Made by a program: the position numbers and the translations under genes
The notes under the pieces: generated by a model
Told to the model about the DNA's origin: nothing
Database searches by the model: none
The model's input: only the letters and a program-made list of their open reading frames with translations
Source: Thalassolituus marinus
GTDB lineage: Bacteria; Pseudomonadota; Gammaproteobacteria; Pseudomonadales; Oceanobacteraceae
Assembly: GCF_020320395.1 (NCBI RefSeq)
Contig: NZ_JAEDAH010000005.1
Location: forward strand, 1 to 64,000
Direction of reading: 5' to 3'
Length of the DNA: 64,000 bases
Shown: one piece after another, positions 37,064 to 47,099 of the stretch
Layout of the letters: the number at the start of each line of letters is the position of its first letter
Numbering within the stretch: position 1 is the stretch's first letter

Positions 37064-37762
37064 TCAGGGCAACAGATCAAAGCCACGGCTTATGCCGAGC
37101 ACCAGTGTTGTATCAGCATTGTCGTTGTAGTCCGAGTCAATGCTGGTCGCCATCAGCGTTGCCGTGACGGTAAAATCTGCCACATCGCGACTGACCGCTA
37201 CTTCGTAGCCGAAATAAGACGCCTCGCCATCATCCCACTCGTAAACATCGACATCGGCAGACTTGTTGTAATCCAGCGTCAATGCCACTCCATAGTCCCC
37301 TATTGTCATTGAGTGACTGATTTTCAGAATATCGTGCGCAACATCCATTCCGAAATACTCACTCGCATGATTCCAGTAAAACGACGTACCTGAAGCCAGC
37401 ACAACGCCCGCATAAAACTCTCCGTAATCATAGTCACCAGAGTAATCAGCTCCGTGATAAGTGTACTGTGCATACCCCAGGTCGAACGCCAGACTGTCGT
37501 TTAAATCCCGGTAGTACCCCAGGTAAACGTCCACTTCGAGATTGGTATCGTCACCACTGCCGTAGTCCAGATTACTGGCCCAGGTACCGGCGTACACACC
37601 TGAATCATGAGCATAATCAAGCGAGCCCTGAAGCGCGGCTCCCTTGTCTGTTTGTGAAACACCGTTGTAACGATAATCGGATACCAGACTCAGTTCAGCA
37701 GAAACACCTGCCATCGCAGATAAGGGGAAACAAAGAAGCGCAGAAGTCAGATATTTTTTCAT
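37064..37762 (-). CDS. TorF family putative porin
   Basis: A 232-residue outer-membrane barrel precursor. The signal peptide is MKKYLTSALLCFPLSAMA. The mature start VSAELSLVSDYRYNGVSQTDKGAALQ in part (SDYRYNGVSQT) is the family signature of TorF/Gcw_chp proteins, followed by alternating strands rich in Y, D and G. Thought to be a small channel; the solute is unknown. It probably has its own transcript; the 268-base upstream gap contains a 12-base palindrome. Confidence 0.85.
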   Translation of the reverse strand: MKKYLTSALLCFPLSAMAGVSAELSLVSDYRYNGVSQTDKGAALQGSLDYAHDSGVYAGTWASNLDYGSGDDTNLEVDVYLGYYRDLNDSLAFDLGYAQYTYHGADYSGDYDYGEFYAGVVLASGTSFYWNHASEYFGMDVAHDILKISHSMTIGDYGVALTLDYNKSADVDVYEWDDGEASYFGYEVAVSRDVADFTVTATLMATSIDSDYNDNADTTLVLGISRGFDLLP

Positions 37763-37882
37763 GCTTTTTTCCTCCGGGGAAAATACTCACGCTCTGCCTT
37801 TACAGACGCAGACAGCAAGTTATCAACAGCGGCCTGATGTTTTTCAAAATCTGTCATTGCACAGATTATCGACAAAACCAAG

Positions 37883-37894
37883 GCAAATATTTGC
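37883..37894. promoter_or_regulatory. Perfect 12-base palindrome upstream of the porin gene
   Basis: GCAAATATTTGC lies 121 bases before the porin ATG in a 268-base gap that otherwise shows only AT-rich sequence. It could be an operator; nothing else supports this. Confidence 0.25.
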
Positions 37895-38030
37895 GGGCGT
37901 TATTTGACTGCGAGCAGTTAATGATTACCCGCTTTAAATCATAGTTGAAGCACGGTAAAGCCCCACAAAACTGGCGCCTTTAGTGTTATGAAGGTTATAA
38001 AGATAAATAAAAAGCACAAAAGACAGGAGT

Positions 38031-38813
38031 CTAATTTCCGTCAGGTATCGAATTACGTTCAGCGGAATCGTTTAAAGATTGCAGATACTCTCGCTGAATT
38101 CTGGCGATATCGATTCGTTGTAATCCCTCATCAAGCACCTTAGCTAAATGCGGATAATTGCGACGGAGACAGACATACAGCTGTTTTAACTCCAGCAGGT
38201 GCCGGTTAAAGCGGACTTTCGATGCTAACGGGATTAGCTCCGGATCGTTGTTAATACTGTACTCAAGTAAATTCTGATCAATAACCGCAATATCGATTCT
38301 GCCGAACGCAACCTTCTGGATATTGTTTTTGTCCGATACCACCGGTGCAACATGCAGATGTCCATTCTCTACAAGGCGGTCGAACTCACTGGTATTTACG
38401 TAGTCACTGACCACACCGATTCGGAATCGGCTCAAATCCTCCAGAGAATGCCAGACCACCGGTGCTTCATTATTTTCTACAAAGCCAAGAGGACCGGAGC
38501 CAATGGATGAAGAATATATAAAGTTCTGGCTGATTGCGTCGCTGAAGTATTCCGGGAAATAGCCGTGAAAGCGGCTGCCCTCCTCTTCAGCGACATGCAC
38601 CACCCGAGACCAGGGAAAGAACTCTACCACCAGCTGATAATCCATTTCAGCCAGCGCGCGACGTACCACTTCGACACTGGCTCCCTGCCCGGGCAGAGTT
38701 TCACCGGAATACGGAGGCCAATTCAGCGACGCCAGGCGCACGACACGCTCATCTGCCGTGACCTGTAATGGCAGCATAAAGCATAAGCCGAATATCACCG
38801 CTGCAATACGCAT
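38031..38813 (-). CDS. Periplasmic solute-binding protein, family-3-like
   Basis: A 260-residue exported binding protein. MRIAAVIFGLCFMLPLQVTA is the signal peptide, then VVRLASLNWPPYSGETL is the first strand and loop typical of SBP_bac_3 proteins that stand without a transporter. GGAGGG precedes the ATG at 38813; the in-frame upstream extension to 38897 overlaps the hom terminator. No permease nearby. It is the third such orphan in the window. Confidence 0.78.
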   Translation of the reverse strand: MRIAAVIFGLCFMLPLQVTADERVVRLASLNWPPYSGETLPGQGASVEVVRRALAEMDYQLVVEFFPWSRVVHVAEEEGSRFHGYFPEYFSDAISQNFIYSSSIGSGPLGFVENNEAPVVWHSLEDLSRFRIGVVSDYVNTSEFDRLVENGHLHVAPVVSDKNNIQKVAFGRIDIAVIDQNLLEYSINNDPELIPLASKVRFNRHLLELKQLYVCLRRNYPHLAKVLDEGLQRIDIARIQREYLQSLNDSAERNSIPDGN

Positions 38814-38883
38814 AATCCCTCCAGCCGGGATTGGTTTACTTAACACTAGTTTAAAACCAGCCCGCGCAGCAAATTCCAGAAAT

Positions 38884-38907
38884 AAAAAACGGAGCATAGC
38901 TCCGTTT
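38884..38907 (-). terminator. hom terminator
   Basis: ACGGAGC and GCTCCGT enclose ATA, followed on the minus strand by a T run, 24 bases past the hom stop. Confidence 0.85.
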
Positions 38908-38931
38908 ATCTATTCCCTGAATCGAAATGAA

Positions 38932-40230
38932 TCAGTTCAGGTGCTCAACACGGATACGGGTCACGGAACCCACAGTGCTGGACAGCGCTTCGATTGCCGT
39001 GATCGCATCATTCATCTGCTTCTCCATCACTTTATGAGTCAGCAGGATGATCTGTGCTTTGGTTTCTTCAGATTTAGGCTCTTTCTGAATAAGCGCTTCA
39101 ATATTGATACCGCGCTCACTCAGGATGGTGGCAACAGAAGCCAGTACACCAGCTTTGTCTTCCACCTGCAGACGCAGATAGTAAGCGGTTTCAATTTCTT
39201 CGATTGGCAGAACCTGGACGTCTTCGATTTTATCGAAGGCCAGATGGTTTACGCTGGCGTGCGCTGGCGCATCGTAGCCACGAGCAATATCGACGATATC
39301 AGCAACCACGGCAGAAGCTGTTGGTTCAGCGCCCGCGCCGGCACCTACATAGAGGGTATCGCCAACAGCATCGCCATTCACCATCACTGCGTTCAGTACG
39401 CCATCAACGGTTGCGATCGGACGACCAACCGGAATCATGGTCGGGTGTACGCGCAGGTCGATACCACGCTCGGTACGACGACTCACACCCAGGTGTTTGA
39501 TGCGGTAACCCAGTTCGTCTGCGTATTCAACGTCTTCCGGTGTCACCTTAGAGATGCCTTCGGTATAACAACGCTCGAACTGCAGCGGAATACCGTAAGC
39601 AATCGAAGACAGAATGGTCAGCTTATGGGCTGCATCGATACCTTCAACGTCAAACGTAGGATCGGCTTCGGCATAACCCAGAGCCTGAGCTTCAGCCAGC
39701 ACATCAGCGAAGTCGCGGCCTTTGTCGCGCATTTCGGTGAGAATGAAGTTACCGGTGCCGTTAATAATACCCGCCAGCCAGTTAATGCGGTTAGCAGCCA
39801 GACCTTCACGAACCGCTTTAATCACCGGAATACCACCAGCAACCGCTGCTTCATACATCACGCTCACGCCTTTGGCTTCAGCCGCAGCGAAGATTTCATC
39901 ACCGTGCACGGCAATCAGCGCCTTGTTAGCAGTTACCACGTGCTTACCGTTTTCAATGGCGCCCAGAACAACATCTTTGGCGATGGTGTAACCGCCAATC
40001 AGCTCAACCACAACATCGATTTCGGGGTTGGTGTATACGTTCTTAACGTCGTCGGTAACCGCGACCGTACCGGTATCAACATTCGGGTTCGGGTGACGGG
40101 TAGCCACCTGCTCGATAATAATCTCACGACCCGCCCGGCGTGCGATGTCTTTTGCATTTCGGGTCAGTACATTGAAGGTACCGCCACCAACTGTACCTAA
40201 ACCACAGATACCTACTTTTACCGGTTTCAA
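38932..40230 (-). CDS. hom: Homoserine dehydrogenase
   Basis: A 432-residue enzyme reducing aspartate semialdehyde to homoserine on the way to threonine and methionine. Rossmann motif VGICGLGTVGGG is at 4-15, NKALIAVHGDEIF and the catalytic stretch GIINGTGNFILTEM follow, and a C-terminal ACT domain (about 350-432; LQVEDKAGVLASVA) gives feedback control. Start is TTG 40230 with AGGAG at good spacing; the product then begins KPVKVGICG as in Pseudomonas. The ATG at 40281 would add 17 unrelated residues. No thrC follows. Confidence 0.94.
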   Translation of the reverse strand: MKPVKVGICGLGTVGGGTFNVLTRNAKDIARRAGREIIIEQVATRHPNPNVDTGTVAVTDDVKNVYTNPEIDVVVELIGGYTIAKDVVLGAIENGKHVVTANKALIAVHGDEIFAAAEAKGVSVMYEAAVAGGIPVIKAVREGLAANRINWLAGIINGTGNFILTEMRDKGRDFADVLAEAQALGYAEADPTFDVEGIDAAHKLTILSSIAYGIPLQFERCYTEGISKVTPEDVEYADELGYRIKHLGVSRRTERGIDLRVHPTMIPVGRPIATVDGVLNAVMVNGDAVGDTLYVGAGAGAEPTASAVVADIVDIARGYDAPAHASVNHLAFDKIEDVQVLPIEEIETAYYLRLQVEDKAGVLASVATILSERGINIEALIQKEPKSEETKAQIILLTHKVMEKQMNDAITAIEALSSTVGSVTRIRVEHLN

Positions 40231-40422
40231 GGTCGTCTCTCCTGTCTTATCAGAGATGTTGTCGTAGTCACCCCGGTCCATCCGGGTAAATAAAGGCCGC
40301 TATTCTACGCTAAGCCGCGGCCGTTGCCCAATGGCTGATCAATTATCTGGCTGGGCGCTGTCAGCCCGCTGTGTTAGTGTCAGGTTATCCAATAAAGAAA
40401 GAACATCGGAAGGATCAAAACC

Positions 40423-40935
40423 ATGGCAAATTTTCTGGTACTGACGGTCATAGCCGACGATAAACCAGGCATTGTCGAGCAGCTGTCTGCAGCAATCGCG
40501 AAGAATGGTGGTAACTGGCTGGAAAGCCGCATGGCGCATATGGCAGGCAAATTTGCCGGTATTCTGCGCATTGCCATCCCGGCGGAAGCATCCAATGCAC
40601 TGATGGCTGACCTGAGCGCGCTCAACAGCAGCGGTATTCTGGTCAACGCAGAACAAGGCTCCGCTGCAGGAGAAGACGCCAGCATCGAATTGACTCTGAA
40701 CCTGGTAGGCAACGACCGCGCCGGCATTGTAAAAGAGGTTTCTCAGGCTCTGGCTGGTATGGGTGTTAACGTTCTGGAGCTCACCACCGACTGCGCCAGT
40801 GCAGAAATGTCAGCTGTGCCTCTGTTCAAGGCCGAAGCACGCCTGCGCGTTCCACAGGGTTTTGAGGTGGATGACCTGGCCGACCGCCTGGAAGCCATTT
40901 CCAACGATCTGATGGTCGAAATCACCCTAGATTAA
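40423..40935 (+). CDS. GcvR-like double-ACT regulatory protein
   Basis: A 170-residue protein with two ACT domains (about 4-75, LTVIADDKPGIVEQL; about 90-165, LTLNLVGNDRAGIVKEV). Both have the D-x-PG/D-R-AG ligand turn. It resembles GcvR, the glycine-cleavage repressor partner, and Pseudomonas proteins of that name. Which amino acid it binds is not known. It is divergent from hom, which suggests a link with amino-acid supply. Confidence 0.82.
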   Translation: MANFLVLTVIADDKPGIVEQLSAAIAKNGGNWLESRMAHMAGKFAGILRIAIPAEASNALMADLSALNSSGILVNAEQGSAAGEDASIELTLNLVGNDRAGIVKEVSQALAGMGVNVLELTTDCASAEMSAVPLFKAEARLRVPQGFEVDDLADRLEAISNDLMVEITLD

Positions 40936-40944
40936 GTCTGCACC

Positions 40945-40978
40945 TGATCTGCCCGCTCAGCGAATGCCGGGCAGATCA
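40945..40978. terminator. Bidirectional terminator overlapping the pirin 3' end
   Basis: TGATCTGCCCG (40945-40955) and CGGGCAGATCA (40968-40978) pair perfectly around a 12-base loop. The second arm encodes the last residues of the pirin. Confidence 0.6.
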
Positions 40979-41670
40979 AACAGCAGTGCCTGAGCGCCGT
41001 TACCGCTCAGCACGATCCCGGCTTCAGCCGTTATGGCCACGCCATCACCAGCCTGCAGGTACTTTTCCGTCACATCGTCCCCCTGCCCATTCAGCAACAG
41101 CGGCCCGTCGATGACATGCAGGTAGTAGGCTCGGTCTGCGGACATATCAACAACCTCAGTATCCTCCAGCAAACGAACATGACTAACCACAGCATCCTGT
41201 CGAATTGACAGAGTGCCATCCCGACCATCGGCAGTGATGACGGGCTGTACCGCCGCCTGCCGGTCAAACGCGGCCTGCTGATAGCCAGGCTCGGTATTCA
41301 GTTCGTCCGGCTGTATCCAGATCTGCAGGAAATGCAGCGGCTCAGCCGTTGATGCATTGAATTCGCTGTGGCGAATACCACTGCCCGCCGACATCAGCTG
41401 AAACTCACCGGCCGGAAGAACACGCTGATTGCCAGCGGAGTCACGGTGGGCAATCTGACCGGAAAGCACCAGACTGATGATCTCCATATTACGGTGACCA
41501 TGGGTTGCAAACCCAGCCGCCGGTGCCACCCGATCGTCATTAATAACCCGCAGCGCAGAAAAGCCCATATGCTGCGGATCATAATATTCGCCAAAGGAAA
41601 ATGTATGGGCACTGTTCAGCCAGCCAAAGTCAGCCTGACCACGTTCATCTGCCGGTCTGAATACCATCAT
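40957..41670 (-). CDS. Pirin family protein (YhhW-type)
   Basis: A 237-residue bicupin. The N-terminal cupin has the metal-binding motif HGHRNMEIISLV (THGHRNMEI) and later HSEFN; NSAHTFSFGEYYD is the family hallmark. Relatives include E. coli YhhW, with reported quercetin 2,3-dioxygenase activity; the physiological substrate is unclear. ATG 41670 follows the strong ribosome site GGAGGTGA. Confidence 0.9.
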   Translation of the reverse strand: MMVFRPADERGQADFGWLNSAHTFSFGEYYDPQHMGFSALRVINDDRVAPAAGFATHGHRNMEIISLVLSGQIAHRDSAGNQRVLPAGEFQLMSAGSGIRHSEFNASTAEPLHFLQIWIQPDELNTEPGYQQAAFDRQAAVQPVITADGRDGTLSIRQDAVVSHVRLLEDTEVVDMSADRAYYLHVIDGPLLLNGQGDDVTEKYLQAGDGVAITAEAGIVLSGNGAQALLFDLPGIR

Positions 41671-41788
41671 ATTGATCACCTCCGTCTGCGGAACACTCAA
41701 TTGCCCGAAGCACACTCATCAGCGGCAGACAGCCTGCGTCGGGTATGAAATACTGCCCGCCCTTTTGCTTGCCTGTACTGAGCTCTGA

Positions 41789-42688
41789 GTGTCATCGTCT
41801 GCTCATTCTTCTGCTGGCGCACAACATCTGCGCGCCGACCTGATTCTGTTACTGGTTACCCTGCTGGCAGCTATCAGCTGGATGTTTTCCAAGGAAGCCC
41901 TGGCGGGCATTCCACCGCTGCTGTTCATGGGCTATCGCTTTCTGCTCGCCGGTCTGCTGCTGGCCATTCCCGGACGCCGTCCACTGGCCACATTGAATGC
42001 TGGCGAATGGCGAACATCTGCACTGGTCGGCCTGGTGTTCGGCGCCGCCATGAGTTTCTGGATCATGGGGCTGTTTAACGCCCACACGCTTGGCGAAGGC
42101 GCTTTTATTACCAGTCTGGCCGTTGTACTGGTGCCACTGCTGAACTGGCTGGTATTTGGTGAACGACCAGCTGCAACACTGTTTATTGCCCTGCCGCTGG
42201 CAGTTTGCGGTCTGGCCCTGCTGTCGTTAAGAGACGGCTTTCATCCAGACCCGGGCCAGTTGTTTTTCTTTACCGCTGCCTTATTGCTGTCGGTAACCTT
42301 CATCCTTAACGGACGCGCTGCGGCCAGAATTTCAGCCCTGGCGCTGAGTGCTATTCAGCTGGCTCTGGTTGGCATCGTGGCGCTGAGCCTGTCGTTCTTT
42401 CTGGAAGACTGGCCGGATGCATTTCCACCCATTATGTGGATGTGGTTAGTGCTGAGTATCACCGTCGGTACCGCTGCCCGTTTTCTGTTGCAAACCTACG
42501 CTCAGGGTATGACCAGTCCCAGTCACGCCGCCGTGATTATGATTCTGGAGCCGGTCTGGACCGCTATCATTGCCGCATTCTGGTTTGAGGAACGCATGGC
42601 AGCCGCTCAGATACTCGGCTGCTCACTGATCCTCAGCGCCCTGCTGGTTAACCGCTGGAGTGCGGTGCGTAGCTGGTTCAGTCGCTGA
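41789..42688 (+). CDS. EamA/DMT family transporter
   Basis: A 299-residue membrane protein with ten helices in two EamA repeats (AAISWMFSKEALAGIPPLLFMGYRF at the start of repeat one; TYAQGMTSPSHAAVIMILEPVWTA near the end, where EPVW is typical). Probably an exporter. GTG 41789 is used because no better in-frame start exists before the first helix. The 3' end overlaps the convergent nitroreductase gene by 11 bases. Confidence 0.82.
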   Translation: MSSSAHSSAGAQHLRADLILLLVTLLAAISWMFSKEALAGIPPLLFMGYRFLLAGLLLAIPGRRPLATLNAGEWRTSALVGLVFGAAMSFWIMGLFNAHTLGEGAFITSLAVVLVPLLNWLVFGERPAATLFIALPLAVCGLALLSLRDGFHPDPGQLFFFTAALLLSVTFILNGRAAARISALALSAIQLALVGIVALSLSFFLEDWPDAFPPIMWMWLVLSITVGTAARFLLQTYAQGMTSPSHAAVIMILEPVWTAIIAAFWFEERMAAAQILGCSLILSALLVNRWSAVRSWFSR

Positions 42689-43322
42689 ACGCGTGCGTCT
42701 CGCCAACTTTCAGATCAAATACAGAGACTTCTTCTGCCGCCAGCCTTGGCTTGCCAGGCCAGTTACCTTCGCGGGCATACCCCAATGTGATCATCATCGC
42801 TGGCGTATAGCGCTCGCCAATGTGCAGCGCCTGTTTCAGCCGTTGCGCGTCGAAGCCAATCATCGGGCCTGTGGCCAGTCCCATTGCCGTGGCAGCCGTC
42901 ATCAGATTCATCGTCGCCATACTGGCTGAGCGCAGTGCTTCATCATGGGCAGACGCTGGATTACTGGCGTAGCTGTTATTCACTGCGCCCACCATGTAGT
43001 CACGTACACCTGCATCATAAATACCGGCATCGACGCCACGCTGTGCAATCTCAGGCATGCGTTCATGACCCAGTTCGTCTGCCAGCACCAGAATCACCAC
43101 CGGCGCATCGGCAACCTTCTGCTGACCGTAGGCAATCTCTTTCAGTGCATCCTTGCTGCTCTGCTCACGGATCACCAGATAGCGGGTATGCTGAATATTG
43201 AACGCGGTCGGTGCTTTCTGGGCATAATTAATCAGTTCGGCAACCGTGTCTGAATCAACACTGCGTTCGGTGTCAAAATAGTTCACAGACGTACGCTGTG
43301 TCAGGGCTTCAAATACGTTCAT
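42678..43322 (-). CDS. Nitroreductase family protein
   Basis: A 214-residue FMN-dependent oxidoreductase of the NfsB/malonic-semialdehyde-reductase fold. FMN-contact stretches RTSVNYFD (RxSxxxF), QKAPTAFNIQ and GYAREGNWPGKPR are visible. Reduces nitro compounds or quinones with NAD(P)H; the true substrate is unknown. Divergent from a LysR gene with 102 bases between, so probably under its control. Confidence 0.88.
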   Translation of the reverse strand: MNVFEALTQRTSVNYFDTERSVDSDTVAELINYAQKAPTAFNIQHTRYLVIREQSSKDALKEIAYGQQKVADAPVVILVLADELGHERMPEIAQRGVDAGIYDAGVRDYMVGAVNNSYASNPASAHDEALRSASMATMNLMTAATAMGLATGPMIGFDAQRLKQALHIGERYTPAMMITLGYAREGNWPGKPRLAAEEVSVFDLKVGETHAFSD

Positions 43323-43424
43323 AACGATGTTTCCTCAGTTGTTATGAATATATTAATCCGGTAAATTCGATAAAAAATCACATATTTTCGCCCATTACAT
43401 TCGACCCAAACGAAAGGTTCCATT

Positions 43425-44300
43425 ATGAAGACAACCCTTGAGCAATGGCGCATGTTCAAAGCTGTGGTCGAACACGGTGGTTACGCCCAGGCTGCAGAAG
43501 CCATTCATAAGAGTCAGTCGACCATCAGCTATGGTGTACACAAATTGCAGGAACAGCTGGGTGTGCAATTACTGGAAGTCGAAGGACGTAAGGCTGTGCT
43601 CACTGAACACGGACGCCTGCTGCTGTTGCGTGCCGATCAGTTACTGGATCAGGCCGAACATCTGGATAAAGTCGCAAACTCCCTCAGCCGCGGAGTTGAA
43701 CCGCTGGTGCGCGTAGCGATCGATACTATCTACCCCACCAATGTGCTGTTCGATATTTTCGAGGCCTTCTCACAGGAATTTCCCGATACCCGTATAGACC
43801 TTGAAGAGTTCGTGCTCAGCGGCGGTAATGAGATGCTTGCTGAAGACAGCATCGACATTCTGGTAACGCCACAAATACCGAATGGCTGGCACGGTGAACA
43901 TATTTACCGTTCACGCTTTAAGCCGGTAACGACTCCGGATCATCCTCTGCAACTGCTTGGTCGCCAGGTAACCTATGACGACCTTGCTCAGCATCGTCAG
44001 GTCGTCCTGCGCGACAGCAGCAAAAAACGCAGCAGCAGCGGCGGTTGGCTGGGGGCCCACCAGCGCTGGACTGTCACACATACCAGCACCCGCTATAACA
44101 TAGTCCGGCGCGGTCTGGGCTTTGCCTGGCTGCCGGAAAATCTGATTGAACAGGATCTGGCCCGCGGAATACTGAAAGAACTGCCGCTGGAACCAGACGG
44201 TACCCGCTATGTTGACCTGTACCTGATTGAAGCTCAGCGCGAAACTGCAGGGCCGGCAACCCGGGCACTGGCACGTTTACTGGCAAACGGTTGTGGATGA
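43425..44300 (+). CDS. LysR family transcriptional regulator
   Basis: A 291-residue LysR protein. The helix-turn-helix reads GYAQAAEAIHKSQSTISYGVHKLQ and the effector domain follows from about 90. It is divergent from the nitroreductase gene and is the likely regulator of it. A crotonase gene follows 101 bases downstream on the same strand. Confidence 0.88.
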   Translation: MKTTLEQWRMFKAVVEHGGYAQAAEAIHKSQSTISYGVHKLQEQLGVQLLEVEGRKAVLTEHGRLLLLRADQLLDQAEHLDKVANSLSRGVEPLVRVAIDTIYPTNVLFDIFEAFSQEFPDTRIDLEEFVLSGGNEMLAEDSIDILVTPQIPNGWHGEHIYRSRFKPVTTPDHPLQLLGRQVTYDDLAQHRQVVLRDSSKKRSSSGGWLGAHQRWTVTHTSTRYNIVRRGLGFAWLPENLIEQDLARGILKELPLEPDGTRYVDLYLIEAQRETAGPATRALARLLANGCG

Positions 44301-44401
44301 TCATCCACAACAGCAAAACGAAGAGTTGTAATCTTTGATCATTGCTCTGTCTTACAGGGTTTGCCATCATGCCCGCCAACATGAATTCACGGGGTCAGAC
44401 C

Positions 44402-45157
44402 ATGTATCAGGACATTACTTACAGCATTGATAACGGCATCGCCGTGATCACCATTAACCGCCCGAAAGTACTGAACGCCATCCGTATTCAGACTTACGAT
44501 GATCTGATTGATGCACTGAACAGCAGTGATCAGAATGACGAAGTAAAAGTTCTGGTACTGACCGGTGCCGAAGGTCGCTTTACCGCCGGGAACGATCTGT
44601 CAGATCTGCTGCCACCAAGCGATATTCGCGAACTGAAAAAGCGCGTCGGCGGTATATTTGAAGCCTTCGCCAGACTCAGCAAGCCCCTGATCATTGCTCA
44701 GGAAGGCGTCGCGATTGGCATTGGTGCCAACATGCTGCTGCATGCTGATATCGCCTATGCTGGCAAGAGCATCCGTTACAGCCTGCCATTCGCCAAAATC
44801 GGTGTAACCTCTGAAGGCGCCTGCTCTGTTCTGCTGGCTGAAGCGATTGGTCCTAAGCGCGCCAATGAACTGCTGTACACCGGCCGCTTCTTCAGCGCTG
44901 AAGAAGCCGAGAAATGGGGTCTGCTGACTGCCATGGTCGACGATGGCCAGGCACTGGAAACCGCCATGAATACCGCACGCGAGCTGCTGAAGAATTCCCA
45001 GGATTCTATTCGTGCCATCAAGAAACTGGGCAAAGCCGAGGGCCACGAGGCGCGTGTTAATAAAGCGGTTGAGCTGGAAATGGAGATGTTTGGCAACCTG
45101 CTGGATACTCCGGAAACCCAGGCACGTATTAATCACGTGCTGAAAGGCGGCAAATAA
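44402..45157 (+). CDS. Enoyl-CoA hydratase/isomerase family protein
   Basis: A 251-residue crotonase. The CoA-binding/oxyanion loops are RFTAGNDLSDL and GVAIGIGANMLLHADIAYA; ITINRPKVLNAI opens the fold. Active-site acids of true hydratases are not both obvious, so isomerase or another acyl-CoA reaction is possible. Start is uncertain between ATG 44402, 44381 and 44369; the fold begins at 44402. A perfect hairpin follows. Confidence 0.85.
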   Translation: MYQDITYSIDNGIAVITINRPKVLNAIRIQTYDDLIDALNSSDQNDEVKVLVLTGAEGRFTAGNDLSDLLPPSDIRELKKRVGGIFEAFARLSKPLIIAQEGVAIGIGANMLLHADIAYAGKSIRYSLPFAKIGVTSEGACSVLLAEAIGPKRANELLYTGRFFSAEEAEKWGLLTAMVDDGQALETAMNTARELLKNSQDSIRAIKKLGKAEGHEARVNKAVELEMEMFGNLLDTPETQARINHVLKGGK

Positions 45158-45169
45158 GCAGCAGCCTCT

Positions 45170-45220
45170 CAGCAGACATAAAAAAAGCCACCTTAACGGT
45201 GGCTTTTTTTATGTCTGCTG
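45170..45220 (+). terminator. Terminator with an unusually long perfect stem
   Basis: Arms of 23 bases (45170-45192 and 45198-45220) pair without mismatch around TTAAC. The core GCCACC/GGTGGC with seven A and seven T is a normal intrinsic terminator; the stem continues through the A/T tracts to CAGCAGACAT on the outer side. Confidence 0.9.
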
Positions 45221-45294
45221 CCTACCCCCTGAAGGATATGCCATTCACGCATAACACCTTATATGCTGGCGGAAACACTTGCGGATACTGAGCA

Positions 45295-45981
45295 ATGCAC
45301 GCAGTCATTCTTGAGCATATTGAATACGAAGGGTCAGGTTACTGCGAACAGTGGTTGCAGTTACACACAGCAGAAATCAGCCGGGTCCAACTGTACAACG
45401 AGCACTATATTCTGCCTGGTTTAGCCCACGTCGATCTGCTGATTATCTGTGGCGGTCCGATGAGCATTCACGATGAGCACGAACACCCGTGGCTTAGTGC
45501 TGAGAAAGCGTATATCAGACAAGCCATTGATAGTGGCTGCGCCATTCTCGGACTGTGTTTAGGTGCCCAGTTAATTGCCAGCCAATGCGGTGCCGAAATA
45601 CGTCGTAATCATCAGGCAGAAATCGGTTGGTTTGAATTAACCGGGCTCAGTCCGGACGCCGATACCTATCGTTTCCCCGATACTTTCACCGTGATGGAAT
45701 GGCACTACGATACCTTTGATTTGCCTGCTGGTGCTAAACGTCTGGCTTCCTCTCCAAGCTATGAAAATCAGGCCTTTCAGATCGGCCGCCGAATTATCGG
45801 CTTACAGTTTCATCCGGAAATGACTTCAGCAGAAATTCAGTATTTTATTCGGGATTTTTCCTGGGAATTAAAAGCTGAACCAGGGATTCAGTCGGCAGAT
45901 GTTATCGAGAGAGGCATCACTGCTTATGCCGGTGCTGCCAACAAACTGTTGGCCGATCTTCTGGTGTATTTAAGCGAATAA
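45295..45981 (+). CDS. Class I glutamine amidotransferase-like protein
   Basis: A 228-residue stand-alone GATase1 domain. Nucleophile C88 is in GLCLGAQ, with H173 and E175 in QFHPEM. GGPMSIHDE matches the family often called GMP-synthase-like amidotransferases (for example gamma-glutamyl hydrolases of polyamine routes). No synthetase partner is adjacent. Function undefined. Confidence 0.85.
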   Translation: MHAVILEHIEYEGSGYCEQWLQLHTAEISRVQLYNEHYILPGLAHVDLLIICGGPMSIHDEHEHPWLSAEKAYIRQAIDSGCAILGLCLGAQLIASQCGAEIRRNHQAEIGWFELTGLSPDADTYRFPDTFTVMEWHYDTFDLPAGAKRLASSPSYENQAFQIGRRIIGLQFHPEMTSAEIQYFIRDFSWELKAEPGIQSADVIERGITAYAGAANKLLADLLVYLSE

Positions 45982-45984
45982 AAA

Positions 45985-46000
45985 GGGGGCTGAGCCCCTG
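45985..46000. terminator. Short hairpin between convergent genes
   Basis: GGGGC-TGA-GCCCC with A-rich sequence on the left and T-rich on the right, between the amidotransferase and adenine deaminase genes; it could end both transcripts. Confidence 0.65.
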
Positions 46001-46005
46001 ATAAT

Positions 46006-47043
<1,038 letters not shown>

Positions 47044-47099
47044 TTACTCCTCAGCGGCGGATGCCGCATGATCGTCAGCGCATCCCTGCGCAGCTTGCC

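Noticed and set aside
38758-40200. Long plus-strand open frame antisense to hom
   Set aside because: Shadow frame without family features; homoserine dehydrogenase is clear on the minus strand.
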